From an uncultured Lachnospiraceae bacterium (GTDB taxonomy: Bacteria; Bacillota; Clostridia; Lachnospirales; Lachnospiraceae), in NCBI GenBank assembly GCA_947564735.1, contig CANOEC010000001.1, forward strand, positions 186,001 to 250,000: a DNA stretch of 64,000 nucleotides, given 5' to 3'. This document shows, one piece after another, positions 46,795-56,260 of the stretch; positions within the stretch are counted from its first letter, which is position 1; every line of letters begins with the position of its first letter. The position numbers were made by a program, and so were the translations under genes. The notes below the pieces were generated by a model that was not told the DNA's origin, searched no databases, and saw only the letters and a program-made list of their open reading frames with translations.

Positions 46795-48198
46795 ATGAAA
46801 ACAGATACCATAGCGGCAATTGCGACGGCTCTTTCAGATTCCGGAATCGGGATTATTCGTGTGAGCGGTGATGATGCAGTTGTGATTGTAAATCAAATAT
46901 TCAGAAACAGTAAAAAAGAACAATCTCTGTTAAAATATGAATCTCATACGATTCATTATGGTTTTATTGTGGAAGATGATGATAAAATAATTGATGAAGT
47001 AATGATTTCTGTTATGAAAGCTCCGAAGAGTTATACGACGGAAAATACGGTTGAAATTAATTGCCATGGCGGTATCTTTATGATGAGAAAGATACTGGAT
47101 ATGGTATTAAAGGCAGGTGCAAGAATTGCAGAGCCGGGAGAATTTACGAAGCGCGCTTTTTTAAACGGAAGAATAGATTTATCAAAAGCAGAAGCAGTGA
47201 TGGATGTTATTCAGGCAAAAAATGAATTTGCGCTCCAATCTTCGATAAAACAGTTAAAGGGTTCCATATCTGATAAAATAAGAAGTCTTCGGGAAGAGAT
47301 TTTGTATGAAATTGCTTTTATTGAATCGGCATTGGATGACCCGGAGCATATTAGTCTGGAAGGTTACCACGACAGATTGAATGGTAAAGTGGATTATATT
47401 ATAAATGAGTTAGATAATTTGTTAAGGTCTGCAGATAATGGAAGGATATTAAAAGAAGGGATTCATACTGTCATTGTGGGAAAACCAAACGCGGGAAAGT
47501 CTTCTCTTCTGAATCTTTTAATCGGTGAAGAAAAAGCGATAGTGACAGATATAGCCGGAACGACGAGAGATACGTTAGAAGAACTAATTTCTTTGGACGG
47601 GATTACATTGAATGTGATTGATACTGCGGGAATCAGATGTACGGAAGACCAAGTAGAAAGAATCGGTGTAGAACGTGCGCGTAAGATTTCTTCAGATGCC
47701 GATTTAATTCTTTATGTTGTGGATTCTTCCGTGGAGCTTGATGAAAATGATGAAGACATTATTCGTATGATTCAGAATAAAAAAGTGATTATTCTTCTGA
47801 ATAAATCTGATTTGTATGAAGTGGTAAATGAAAAAAATATTTCTGATATGGTAAGAAAAAGTTTGAATCATGATAATGACTATAAAATTATTAAAACTTC
47901 CACTAAAGAAGAAAAAGGAATCCAGATATTGACTGATTCTATTAAAGAAATGTTTTTCCACGGAAATATTTCTTATAATGATGAAGTATATGTTACAAAT
48001 ATGCGGCATAAGGAAAAAATTATGGATGCAAAAAACAGTATGTTACAAGTTGCAGATAGTTTAGAAATGGATATGCCGGAAGATTTTTATTCGATTGATT
48101 TGATGAGCGCTTATGCATCCCTTGGGATGATCATCGGGGAAGAAGTCGGAGACGATTTGGTGAATGAGATTTTTTCTAAATTTTGTATGGGTAAGTAA
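46795..48198 (+). CDS. mnmE: tRNA modification GTPase MnmE
   Basis: The 467-residue protein starts MKTDTIAAIATALSDSGIGI with the folate-binding domain. A helical domain follows, with an inserted G domain carrying G1 GKPNAGKSS (229-237), the TT of IAGTTRDT, G3 DTAGIR and G4 NKSD, and the C-terminal FCMGK motif whose cysteine is needed for catalysis. With MnmG it makes the carboxymethylaminomethyl group at U34 of tRNAs. I start at 46795 after GGAGC. mnmG follows after 113 bases that contain two hairpins. Confidence 0.97.
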   Translation: MKTDTIAAIATALSDSGIGIIRVSGDDAVVIVNQIFRNSKKEQSLLKYESHTIHYGFIVEDDDKIIDEVMISVMKAPKSYTTENTVEINCHGGIFMMRKILDMVLKAGARIAEPGEFTKRAFLNGRIDLSKAEAVMDVIQAKNEFALQSSIKQLKGSISDKIRSLREEILYEIAFIESALDDPEHISLEGYHDRLNGKVDYIINELDNLLRSADNGRILKEGIHTVIVGKPNAGKSSLLNLLIGEEKAIVTDIAGTTRDTLEELISLDGITLNVIDTAGIRCTEDQVERIGVERARKISSDADLILYVVDSSVELDENDEDIIRMIQNKKVIILLNKSDLYEVVNEKNISDMVRKSLNHDNDYKIIKTSTKEEKGIQILTDSIKEMFFHGNISYNDEVYVTNMRHKEKIMDAKNSMLQVADSLEMDMPEDFYSIDLMSAYASLGMIIGEEVGDDLVNEIFSKFCMGK

Positions 48199-48200
48199 AA

Positions 48201-48227
48201 GGTTGAAAGAATTACATTCTTTCAACC
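48201..48227 (+). other. 11-bp perfect hairpin in the mnmE-mnmG spacer
   Basis: GGTTGAAAGAA and TTCTTTCAACC with a 5-base loop, three bases after the mnmE stop. It lacks a U-tract (GCGAG follows), so it is more likely a processing or stability element than a terminator. Confidence 0.6.
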
Positions 48228-48270
48228 GCGAGTTTGTGCTGACGCCGTTGGCATTAGTCCCAAACATCGC
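48228..48270 (+). ncRNA. Candidate structured leader of mnmG
   Basis: Directly after the first hairpin, GCGA-GTTTG pairs with CAAAC-A-TCGC, enclosing CTGACGCC-GTT-GGCATTAG, which pairs over most of its length. This nested long stem lies 42 bases before the mnmG start. I know no riboswitch class that fits. Function is unknown; the structure is read directly from the sequence. Confidence 0.45.
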
Positions 48271-48311
48271 AGACTGAGAAATGATGTTGAAATTTTTAAG
48301 AGGAATATAAT

Positions 48312-50243
48312 ATGCCGGAGATTAGAGAAAAAGTTGATGTGTGTGTAGTAGGTGCAGGTCATGCCGGATGTGAAGCGGCGCTTGCCTGTGCGAGACTTGG
48401 GTTGGAGACGGTAATTTTTACGGTCAGTGTGGATAGTATTGCTTTGATGCCGTGTAATCCCAATGTGGGAGGTACTTCTAAGGGACATCTTGTTCGCGAA
48501 ATTGATGCTCTCGGCGGAGAGATGGGCAAGAATATAGATAAGACCTTTATACAATCTAAGATGTTGAACAAATCTAAAGGTCCTGCCGTTCATTCCCTGC
48601 GTGCGCAGGCTGATAAATCAGAATATAGCCGTGCGATGCGTAAAGTATTGGAAAATCAAGAACATCTGACAATTAAGCAGGCGGAAGTATGTGAATTATT
48701 GGCAAAGTCATATGACAGTTCTTCCGAATCTGATTGTATTGCTACGAAAAAGATAACAGGCGTGAAAACTTTTACAGGAGCTGTTTATGAATGTAAAGCA
48801 GTCATTTTATGTACAGGCACTTATTTGAAAGCGCGATGCCTTTGTGGTGAGGCGATTACATATACAGGTCCGAACGGTTTGCAGGCTGCCAATCATTTGA
48901 CAGATTCTCTTCTGAATCTTGGGATTGAAATACAGCGTTTTAAGACAGGTACGCCGGCAAGAATGGATGGAAATACGATTGATTATAGTAAAATGGAAGA
49001 ACAGTTTGGTGATGAGAGAGTCATTCCTTTTTCCTTTTCAACAAATCCAGAGGATGTACAGATTGAACAGGTGTCCTGCTGGCTGACCTATACGAATGAG
49101 AAGACTCATGAGATTATTCGTGAAAATCTGGACCGTTCTCCGATATATGCCGGAATCATAGAAGGAACCGGACCGAGATATTGTCCTTCGATTGAAGATA
49201 AAGTAGTAAAATTTGCAGATAAGGAGAGACATCAGGTTTTTATTGAGCCGGAAGGACTTCACACGAATGAAATGTATGTGGGAGGAATGTCTTCTTCTCT
49301 TCCGGAGGATGTGCAGCTTGCGATGTACCGTACTGTGCCGGGATTAGAACATTGTAAGATTGTGAGAAATGCTTATGCCATTGAATATGATTGTATTAAT
49401 CCAAGACAATTGTATCCTACTCTGGAATTTAAGGATATCAAAGGATTATTCAGCGGCGGTCAGTTTAATGGCAGTAGTGGTTATGAAGAAGCGGCGGCAC
49501 AGGGATTGATTGCGGGGATAAATGCCGCGCTTACAATTTTTGGAAAAGAACCGATAGTGCTTGATCGTTCTCAGGCATATATTGGTGTATTGATTGATGA
49601 TTTGGTTACCAAAGAAAATCTGGAGCCATATCGAATGATGACTTCCAGAGCTGAATATCGTCTGTTGCTCCGTCAGGATAATGCAGACTTGAGACTGCGA
49701 AAAATCGGATATGATGTTGGATTGGTCTCTAAGGAAGTATATGAACTGACTGTGCAGAAGAAAAAATTAATTGCTCAGGAAATTGAAAGATTGAAGAATA
49801 CGGTGATTGGAGCGGCAAAAGAAAATCAGGAATTTCTTTCTTCTCATGGAAGTGCTACTCTTAAAACAGCGGCGAGTCTTGCCGAATTAATGTGCCGTCC
49901 GGAATTAAATTATAAAATATTATCTGAAATTGACTTAAATCGTACACCTCTTCCGGAAGAGGTGATAGAGCAGGTAGAGATTGAAATAAAATATGAAGGA
50001 TATATTGAAAGACAATCTCGTCAGGTAGAGCAGTATAAAAAAATGGAAAAGAAACGCATTCCTGCTGATTTGGATTACAATGATATCAGTTCACTTAGAC
50101 TGGAAGCAAGGCAGAAATTGATTTCCTATAAACCTGTTTCTGTCGGGCAGGCTTCGAGAATTTCCGGTGTGTCCCCGGCGGATATTTCTGTGTTGATTGT
50201 TTATCTGGAACATTATCATTCGTTAAAATCAGAGGAGATTTGA
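48312..50243 (+). CDS. mnmG: tRNA uridine-5-carboxymethylaminomethyl modification enzyme MnmG
   Basis: The 643-residue FAD enzyme has the dinucleotide fold [20 protein letters not shown], the family motifs [22 protein letters not shown] and [21 protein letters not shown]-like [12 protein letters not shown], and the C-terminal helical domain ([39 protein letters not shown]). It works with MnmE on U34 of tRNA. The start follows TTTAAGAGGAATATAAT. It is full length. A 128-base spacer with several short inverted repeats separates it from rsmG. Confidence 0.97.
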   Translation: MPEIREKVDVCVVGAGHAGCEAALACARLGLETVIFTVSVDSIALMPCNPNVGGTSKGHLVREIDALGGEMGKNIDKTFIQSKMLNKSKGPAVHSLRAQADKSEYSRAMRKVLENQEHLTIKQAEVCELLAKSYDSSSESDCIATKKITGVKTFTGAVYECKAVILCTGTYLKARCLCGEAITYTGPNGLQAANHLTDSLLNLGIEIQRFKTGTPARMDGNTIDYSKMEEQFGDERVIPFSFSTNPEDVQIEQVSCWLTYTNEKTHEIIRENLDRSPIYAGIIEGTGPRYCPSIEDKVVKFADKERHQVFIEPEGLHTNEMYVGGMSSSLPEDVQLAMYRTVPGLEHCKIVRNAYAIEYDCINPRQLYPTLEFKDIKGLFSGGQFNGSSGYEEAAAQGLIAGINAALTIFGKEPIVLDRSQAYIGVLIDDLVTKENLEPYRMMTSRAEYRLLLRQDNADLRLRKIGYDVGLVSKEVYELTVQKKKLIAQEIERLKNTVIGAAKENQEFLSSHGSATLKTAASLAELMCRPELNYKILSEIDLNRTPLPEEVIEQVEIEIKYEGYIERQSRQVEQYKKMEKKRIPADLDYNDISSLRLEARQKLISYKPVSVGQASRISGVSPADISVLIVYLEHYHSLKSEEI

Positions 50244-50371
50244 GTTATAGCCGGGGATGCGATTTGAGCGCAGATGTGATAATCGCAATAGTGCAAGCAG
50301 TATGCTAATTTTTCATCGCGTGTGATTGTAGTAGACTGTTCTGGCACAAATTTACAGACTGAGAGAAGGGC

Positions 50372-51118
50372 ATGGTTATTCCTGTGAAAGAATATGATTT
50401 AAAACAATTTTGTAAAGATTTGGAAGAGCTGCATCTTGTTTTATCTGATTCTCAGATGGAACAATTTATTCTCTATTATGAAATGCTTGTTGAAAAGAAT
50501 AAAGTCATGAATCTGACTGCCATTACGGATTTTGATGAAGTTTTTAAAAAGCATTTTATTGACAGTCTTTCATTGGTAAAGGCGTATGATATGAATCAGT
50601 CTGAAGGTGGGATTTCTGTGATTGATGTCGGTACGGGCGCTGGTTTTCCGGGAATACCGTTAAAAATTGCTTTTCCAAATCTGAAAGTTACCTTGTTGGA
50701 TTCTTTAAATAAAAGAATTGATTTTTTGAATGATGTGATAAGTGAATTGAAGTTGAATGAAATAAAGACAATTCATGGCAGGGCGGAGGATTATGCGAAA
50801 CCGGGTCAATTAAGGGAACAATATGATTTGTGTGTGTCCAGAGCAGTTGCTCACCTTTCGGTTCTTGCGGAATATTGTCTTCCCTATGTAAAAGTAGGCG
50901 GAAAATTTATTTCTTATAAGTCTGAGAAAATTACGGAAGAAATGAAGGATGCAGAACATGCAATCCGGCTGCTGGGCGGAAAAGAAGAGGGACAGATTTC
51001 TTTTATGCTTCCGGATTCCGATATATACCGGAATTTGTTTGTAGTAGTAAAAATGAGTGCGACGCCGAAAAAATTTCCGCGAAAAGCTGGAACGGCAAAT
51101 AAGACGCCGTTAAAATAA
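50372..51118 (+). CDS. rsmG: 16S rRNA (guanine527-N7)-methyltransferase RsmG
   Basis: The 248-residue methyltransferase carries the family motifs YYEMLVEKNKVMNLTAI, FIDSL, the SAM-binding IDVGTGAGFPGIPLKIAFP and VSRAVAHLSVLAEYCLPYVK. It methylates G527 of 16S rRNA; loss gives low-level streptomycin resistance. The mnmE-mnmG-rsmG order is typical of the right side of Firmicutes origins. An AAGGGC site directly precedes the ATG, and an alternative Met is not needed. Confidence 0.96.
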   Translation: MVIPVKEYDLKQFCKDLEELHLVLSDSQMEQFILYYEMLVEKNKVMNLTAITDFDEVFKKHFIDSLSLVKAYDMNQSEGGISVIDVGTGAGFPGIPLKIAFPNLKVTLLDSLNKRIDFLNDVISELKLNEIKTIHGRAEDYAKPGQLREQYDLCVSRAVAHLSVLAEYCLPYVKVGGKFISYKSEKITEEMKDAEHAIRLLGGKEEGQISFMLPDSDIYRNLFVVVKMSATPKKFPRKAGTANKTPLK

Positions 51119-51144
51119 ATAAAGATGCGGAGATAAATTAATTT

Positions 51145-52830
51145 ATGAAAATTTTACTCGTAGCAATCAATGCAAAATACATACATTCTAATCCGGCTGT
51201 TTTTTCTTTGAAATCATGTACGGGTAAATATGAACCTTATGTAGAGGTGTTAGAATTTACAATTAACCAGCAGCCTTCTTTTATCTTGCGCGAAATATAT
51301 AGAAAACATGCTGATGTGGTTGCTTTTTCCTGTTATATCTGGAATCGTAATATGTTAGACAGTATGATTCCGGATTTGCATAAAGTTCTTCCCGATGCAG
51401 ATATATGGGCGGGAGGTCCGGAGGTTTCTTATAATGCATTGGAAATGATACAAAGGTGGAAACTGCGCGGTGTGATGTGTGGACCCGGAGAAGCTGTTTT
51501 TTCTGTTCTGGTATCTTCTTACGTGGAAGGTCATTCTGGAAATTTGCCCTCTGTTCTTGACGGAAATGTCCATAGACTTCCTTTAAATGATATCCCTTTC
51601 TGGTATGAAGATTTATCTGATTTTGAACATCGTATTATTTATTATGAAAGCAGCCGTGGCTGTCCTTTTTCATGCAGTTATTGTCTTTCCTCTATTGATA
51701 AGAACATGGACTTTAGATGTGTGGAGCGTGTGTGTCGGGAACTTCATTTCTTTTTGGAAAGAAAAGTTCCTCAAGTGAAGTTTGTGGATCGTACCTTTAA
51801 TTGTAAGAAGGAACATGCACTGCCAATCTTACGGTATATTTTAGCATATGATAATGGGGTGACTAATTTTCATTTTGAGATTGCGGCGGATTTATTGGAT
51901 GAAGATTATTTTATTCTGTTTGAACAATTTCGTCCCGGTGCAATCCAATTGGAGATTGGTGTGCAATCCACATGTCTTCAGACTATCTGTGAGATTGACC
52001 GCGTAACAGATTTTGAAAAAATTGCCGCCGCTGTTCGGAGAATATCTTCCTCTCATAATATTCATGTACATTTGGATTTGATTGCCGGTCTTCCTTTTGA
52101 AGATTTGCATACATTTCAAAATTCTTTTAATGATGTATATTCCCTTTATCCAGAGCAATTGCAATTGGGTTTTTTAAAAGTATTAAAAGGTTCCAATATG
52201 GAATTACGTTCTGATAAATACGAATTAAAATATACTGATTTACCGCCTTATGAGGTGCTTTCTACTAAGTGGTTATCTTATGAAGAGATATGCCGTCTAA
52301 AGCAGATAGAAGAAATTCTGGAAATATATTATAATAGTGGTCAGTTTAAAAATACGCTTCAGTATTTAAATAAGTTTTTCAGTACGCCTTATGATATGTA
52401 TGATAATTTGGCTTCTTGGTTTAGTGAACATGATTTATTCGGTGTTCAGTCGTCACGTGTGCGGAAGTATGAAATTTTGTCAGAGTTTGGAGTATGGTAT
52501 CAAAATCATTTCGGAGAGTTAAACTTGAAGATTTTGCGTGAGAATCTTGCTTATGATTTATATTTACGGGAGAATATGAAAAATCGTCCTTCCTTTCTTT
52601 TGTCTTTGGAAGAAAGAAAGAACGATATTCATGATCTTTTATATGAGGAATCTGAAACACATAAATTATTTCCAAAATTGTCTGGCTGTAGTTATCGAGA
52701 ATTGACAAAAGTACTTCATGTCGAAATTTTTGAAGAAATTTTAAAGAAACCTGTAGCTCTTGTTTTTTCTTATGACAAGCGTGATCCGTTAACAAATAAT
52801 TGTGCTGTGATACAAGTACCGTTGAAATAA
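51145..52830 (+). CDS. B12-binding-domain radical SAM protein (DUF4080 type)
   Basis: The 561-residue protein has an N-terminal cobalamin-binding-like domain (MKILLVAINAKYIHSNPAVF, VVAFSCYIWN, WAGGPEVSYN) and a radical-SAM barrel with the cluster ligands Cys173, Cys177 and Cys180 in RGCPFSCSYC. The C-terminal half matches DUF4080 (LGFLKVLKGSNMEL, EFGVWYQNHFGELN). The class performs methylations or rearrangements by radical chemistry; the substrate of this subfamily is not known to me. It follows rsmG by 26 bases and ends at a strong terminator. Confidence 0.88.
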   Translation: MKILLVAINAKYIHSNPAVFSLKSCTGKYEPYVEVLEFTINQQPSFILREIYRKHADVVAFSCYIWNRNMLDSMIPDLHKVLPDADIWAGGPEVSYNALEMIQRWKLRGVMCGPGEAVFSVLVSSYVEGHSGNLPSVLDGNVHRLPLNDIPFWYEDLSDFEHRIIYYESSRGCPFSCSYCLSSIDKNMDFRCVERVCRELHFFLERKVPQVKFVDRTFNCKKEHALPILRYILAYDNGVTNFHFEIAADLLDEDYFILFEQFRPGAIQLEIGVQSTCLQTICEIDRVTDFEKIAAAVRRISSSHNIHVHLDLIAGLPFEDLHTFQNSFNDVYSLYPEQLQLGFLKVLKGSNMELRSDKYELKYTDLPPYEVLSTKWLSYEEICRLKQIEEILEIYYNSGQFKNTLQYLNKFFSTPYDMYDNLASWFSEHDLFGVQSSRVRKYEILSEFGVWYQNHFGELNLKILRENLAYDLYLRENMKNRPSFLLSLEERKNDIHDLLYEESETHKLFPKLSGCSYRELTKVLHVEIFEEILKKPVALVFSYDKRDPLTNNCAVIQVPLK

Positions 52831-52839
52831 TAAAAATAT

Positions 52840-52878
52840 ACGAGATTTGTGTCCGTGTGCATTTGACACAAATCTCGT
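52840..52878. terminator. Strong bidirectional terminator
   Basis: ACGAGATTTGTGTC and GACACAAATCTCGT form a perfect 14-bp stem with an 11-base loop between convergent genes. It is followed by A/T-rich runs on both strands. Confidence 0.85.
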
Positions 52879-52889
52879 GAAAACTAAAA

Positions 52890-53843
52890 TTATTGTTCGC
52901 AGAGAAAGATACTAATCTGTTCAATGATTTCATCCGGAGCTTCCAACTGCGGAAGGTGTTTTGTTTCTGGAATATAAACCTCCTCAATTGCAGCATTGTA
53001 ATATTTATAATTATCGATTGTTGTTTTAATATCCTGTTCTTTTTCTCCGCCAATCATCAGGATGCTATGATTGATTTCTTTTAATTCGTGTAGAATATTC
53101 ATATTCATATATTTTCCGACATAACTTGCGAAAGCAAATTTTGAATTGTATTTTCCAGCATATGATGCTTCCAGATAATTTAAAATATATTTTTCCTTTA
53201 TTTCATCAGAATGATAAAAATATTGTTCCCGGAATATTTTTTCAAGTGTACATCTATTTATAAGTACATGATATGTAAATGTTCCGATAATCGGTGTTTC
53301 AAGAAAGAGCTTCATCAACTTTGTCTGTTTCGATGGAATCTGGTTTTGTAAATACAGATTCTGAGGATTGATACAGATTAATTTGTTAACGATTTCCGGA
53401 TGATTATGACAGGTGAGCATAGCAAATGGAACTGATTCACCGGTTACTACAATGGACGTCTTGCGTTTGATGACATTCATGATAAAGTCACTGATTAATT
53501 GTTCGTACAGATTATTTGTATATGTGATGGAAGGTTTGTCGGACAAACCATACCCTAATAGGTCTATAGAATATACTTCGTGTTTCTCTGTAAGATTATT
53601 GATGATTCTGTGATATTCATAATTGGAGCTTCCTGCTGTTAAATCATGTATGAGAAGAAGGGGGATTCCACTGCCTTTCTTTTGATATCTGATTTTACCG
53701 AATCGCCATTCATAATAATGATTTTCTGAATTTCCTAATAGATTCTTTACAGTGCATAAAGATGTATGGATTCGATTAATCATATGAATTGTAGCAATGG
53801 AAGAACTTGATAAAAATATTGTGGTAGTTAGTTTTTTGTTCAT
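52890..53843 (-). CDS. Alpha/beta hydrolase, membrane-anchored
   Basis: The 317-residue protein has an N-terminal hydrophobic stretch (KLTTTIFLSSSSIATIHMI) that may anchor it, then an alpha/beta hydrolase fold: LLLIHDLTAGSSNYEYHRII (oxyanion region), VYSIDLLGYGLSDKP, nucleophile Ser137 in VVTGESVPFAML and the late His in ETKHLPQLEAP. The nucleophile elbow is G-E-S-V-P rather than the usual G-x-S-x-G. The physiological ester or other substrate is unknown. I start at 53843, after GAGGATT. A clean promoter and an 18-bp palindrome lie upstream, so it has its own regulation. Confidence 0.8.
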   Translation of the reverse strand: MNKKLTTTIFLSSSSIATIHMINRIHTSLCTVKNLLGNSENHYYEWRFGKIRYQKKGSGIPLLLIHDLTAGSSNYEYHRIINNLTEKHEVYSIDLLGYGLSDKPSITYTNNLYEQLISDFIMNVIKRKTSIVVTGESVPFAMLTCHNHPEIVNKLICINPQNLYLQNQIPSKQTKLMKLFLETPIIGTFTYHVLINRCTLEKIFREQYFYHSDEIKEKYILNYLEASYAGKYNSKFAFASYVGKYMNMNILHELKEINHSILMIGGEKEQDIKTTIDNYKYYNAAIEEVYIPETKHLPQLEAPDEIIEQISIFLCEQ

Positions 53844-53871
53844 AATAATCCTCATTTCTGCGCATGCTTTT

Positions 53872-53889
53872 GACTCAATTTATTGAGTC
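53872..53889. promoter_or_regulatory. 18-bp perfect palindrome, candidate operator
   Basis: GACTCAATTTATTGAGTC is perfectly symmetrical and lies between the hydrolase promoter and its start codon, where a bound repressor would block transcription. Confidence 0.5.
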
Positions 53890-53927
53890 TGTATTTCCAG
53901 CTCTTACTCAAAAAATTCTTTATTGAT

Positions 53928-53956
53928 ATTATACTTGATAATTTCATTTCTTACAA
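53928..53956 (-). promoter_or_regulatory. Promoter of the alpha/beta hydrolase gene
   Basis: On the minus strand TTGTAA, 17 bases, TATAAT, 85 bases before the start codon. Confidence 0.7.
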
Positions 53957-54114
53957 ATATTCCTATAAAAATGTTTTCAATTACTTTTCATAAGTATAAA
54001 TTTAGTATATCATAAAAATAGCCGGAATGGTTTTTATATCGTAGAGTAAAGTCGTATGTTTCTGGCATTGTGTTATTGCCTTAAAAGTATGTCTGCATAA
54101 GATTGGAGCAATTT

Positions 54115-55107
54115 ATGGATATAGAGAGTTTTGATATTGTACAAACGATTTATGATGAATTAAAAAAAGAACAGACTAGTAAAATTAATGAATTGAATGA
54201 GAAGAAAAACAAAGTGATAGAGATAGATGCATATTTAAATAGTCTCTTAAGTAAAGAAGAAAGTGATCTTCGTGTTTTTCTTCCAAGAAAAATCGAAGAT
54301 GTATATCATGATATAATTGAACAAAATAGGCAGCAGAAAGAACATTTAATTTCTGAGTGTGATGAATTGGAGAGACAGATTCATCTTCAGAATAACAAGA
54401 TTGACCAGCTTGAAAAAATTATTTCTAGTAAATCTTCCATGTTACACGTGAAACAACTTTCAATGTTGGATGTTCAAGAGAAGGAGCGCCAGAGGATTGC
54501 AAGGGATTTACATGATACTTCTCTTCAAAATTTGACACATCTTGTTCATAAAGTAGAATTAAGTTCACTTTATATAGACCAAGATCCTATCAAGGCTAAG
54601 CTAGAATTAGCAACAGTGGAAAATGGAATCCGAAAAGTAATAGATGATATTAGAAATAGTATCTTTGATTTACGTCCAATGACTGTCGATGATCTTGGTT
54701 TGAAAGAAACAATAGAAAAATTACTGATTGTTTTGAATCAGGATAAACAGTTTCATATTATTGCAGATATTGATCAAATTGGTAGAATGTATTCGGATTC
54801 TTATTTGCGAATTTTATTTATATCAATTTATCGCATTATACAAGAGTGTGTACAAAATTCTATCAAACATTCTAAAGGAAATGAAATTATTGTGAAGTTA
54901 AAGGATGTAGATAATGTATATCAAATTTTGGTGAAAGATAATGGTATAGGATTTGATATGGATGAGGCAACCAAGAAAGAAAAACATTTTGGTTTGTCTG
55001 TTATTAAAGAAAGAGTTTTGTTTCTTGGTGGAATAATTAATATTGATTCGAGTAATGGAACGTCTATAGAGATAAAAGTTCCGAAAGTAGAAATGGGTAT
55101 TTGTTAG
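54115..55107 (+). CDS. Cytoplasmic sensor histidine kinase (HisKA_3, DegS/NarX class)
   Basis: The 330-residue protein has no membrane helix. Residues 15-120 form a charged coiled-coil sensor. The dimerisation helix carries His133 in ERQRIARDLHDTSLQNL, and the ATPase domain has ECVQNSIKHSKGN, VKDNGIGFD and HFGLSVIKERV. The architecture is that of DegS, which senses internal signals. I start at 54115 after TTGGAG; an upstream TTG at 54103 is unlikely. Its end overlaps the upstream extension of the response-regulator frame. A near-perfect parS sequence lies inside the gene at 54440-54455. Confidence 0.9.
   Translation: MDIESFDIVQTIYDELKKEQTSKINELNEKKNKVIEIDAYLNSLLSKEESDLRVFLPRKIEDVYHDIIEQNRQQKEHLISECDELERQIHLQNNKIDQLEKIISSKSSMLHVKQLSMLDVQEKERQRIARDLHDTSLQNLTHLVHKVELSSLYIDQDPIKAKLELATVENGIRKVIDDIRNSIFDLRPMTVDDLGLKETIEKLLIVLNQDKQFHIIADIDQIGRMYSDSYLRILFISIYRIIQECVQNSIKHSKGNEIIVKLKDVDNVYQILVKDNGIGFDMDEATKKEKHFGLSVIKERVLFLGGIINIDSSNGTSIEIKVPKVEMGIC
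54440..54455. promoter_or_regulatory. parS: Near-perfect parS site inside the kinase gene
   Basis: TGTTACACGTGAAACA matches the parS consensus TGTTTCACGTGAAACA at 15 of 16 positions. It is in the coding sequence for MLHVKQ and about 1.4 kb left of the two perfect sites. Confidence 0.75.
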
Positions 55108-55124
55108 ACAGGGGGAATGTTTTA

Positions 55125-55769
55125 ATGAAGATAAAAGTTATGATTGCAGATGATCACAGTTTAATAAGAGAAGGAATTAAGCAATTACTAGAATTTGATG
55201 GAAGTATTGAAGTGATTGCTGAAGCTTCCAATGGGGTTGAGTGTCTTGATATTTTACAAACTGTTACCCCGGATGTTTTGCTTTTGGATATTAATATGCC
55301 GGGAAAAAATGGATTGGATGTTTTGACGGAAATTAAAAAGAAAAATAGTGAAGTCAAAGTTTTGATTTTGACAGTACATAATGAGTTGGAATATTTATTG
55401 AAAGCTGTTGATATTGGTGTAGATGGGTATATTTTAAAAGATGCCGAATTGGTTGAATTAAAAAAAGCAATTCATGCAGTGTTATCTGGAGAAAACTATA
55501 TTCAGGCGAGTTTAATTCCGGCTTTGAATAATCGTCTGGCAAATAGAGATATTGATAAAGATAAGATTGAATTATTGACAAGTAGGGAATTAGAAGTATT
55601 GATACAGGTGGCAAATGGAATGTTTAATAAGGAGATTGCTACTAATTTAAATATTAGTGAGAGGACCGTTAAAAATCATATTTCAAATATCTTTAAAAAA
55701 ATAGATGTTTCTGATAGAACACAGGCAGCGGTTTTTGCAATTAAAAATAATATTATTAAGCTATTTTAA
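55125..55769 (+). CDS. NarL/FixJ-family response regulator
   Basis: The 214-residue protein has a receiver domain with the acidic pocket (IADDHSLI), phosphorylated Asp55 in LLDINMPGKNG and the Lys in GYILKDA, and a C-terminal LuxR-type helix-turn-helix (LTSRELEVLIQVANGMFNKE, LNISERTVKNHISNIFKKI). It is the partner of the upstream kinase and resembles DegU. I start at 55125, preceded by GGGGG. It is the last gene before the parS region. Its targets are not visible here; the divergent hydrolase is one possibility. Confidence 0.92.
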   Translation: MKIKVMIADDHSLIREGIKQLLEFDGSIEVIAEASNGVECLDILQTVTPDVLLLDINMPGKNGLDVLTEIKKKNSEVKVLILTVHNELEYLLKAVDIGVDGYILKDAELVELKKAIHAVLSGENYIQASLIPALNNRLANRDIDKDKIELLTSRELEVLIQVANGMFNKEIATNLNISERTVKNHISNIFKKIDVSDRTQAAVFAIKNNIIKLF

Positions 55770-55837
55770 AAATGATGTTCACATTAATATTTTTAATTTT
55801 AAAGGTTAAAATGTGTTATTTTTAATATGATAGAATA

Positions 55838-55853
55838 TGTTTCACGTGAAACA
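55838..55853. promoter_or_regulatory. parS: parS centromere site 1
   Basis: TGTTTCACGTGAAACA, the perfect 16-bp ParB-binding palindrome, about 12 kb from oriC and 420 bases before parA. Confidence 0.97.
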
Positions 55854-55896
55854 TTTTAAATTTTTTGCCTTAATTTGGATTATGGACACAAGATAA

Positions 55897-55912
55897 TGTT
55901 TCACGTGAAACA
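55897..55912. promoter_or_regulatory. parS: parS centromere site 2
   Basis: A second perfect TGTTTCACGTGAAACA, 59 bases after the first. Two half-sites (CGTGAAACA at about 55941 and 55974) follow, in which only the right arm is kept. Confidence 0.97.
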
Positions 55913-56169
55913 AATTCACCCAAGATATTGTGAATGAATGCGTGAAACATTTTTATTGAAACAAAAAATGATGCGTGAAACATTTAAAACATACTTATCA
56001 TCTTTTGTAACAATTCAATCTTTCATTCCAGTTTATCCTTCCAAGCAAGCTATACCATGATACAGCGTCTGACAGATGCGTCTTGATGAATAAACTGACA
56101 CGGAAAGACTAAACTGTTCCATCTTTTTTTTTACTGTAATAAATTCCTATAGATTATCCAATGATTTAG

Positions 56170-56178
56170 TGATATAAT
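56170..56178 (+). promoter_or_regulatory. parA promoter, extended -10
   Basis: TGATATAAT has the TGn extension directly before TATAAT; the -35 is weak. It lies about 80 bases before the parA start. Confidence 0.5.
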
Positions 56179-56260
56179 CGTAAACGGACATAAAAAAGAA
56201 ATATTTTGAAGAGAAACGTTTTGTCGAAATACAAAACGAAAGGTAGAGGAAAAAATAAGT

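Larger units (their letters stand above)
55770..56260. other. parS-containing intergenic region before parA
   Basis: Besides the parS sites and half-sites, this 490-base region has a pair CAGTTTA (about 56031) and TAAACTG (about 56093) that can enclose a structured stretch, and an extended -10 promoter before parA. No gene is seen. Confidence 0.6.

Noticed and set aside
56031-56101. Structured RNA before parA
   Set aside because: Only a 7-bp complementary pair (CAGTTTA/TAAACTG) supports it; the interior does not fold convincingly.
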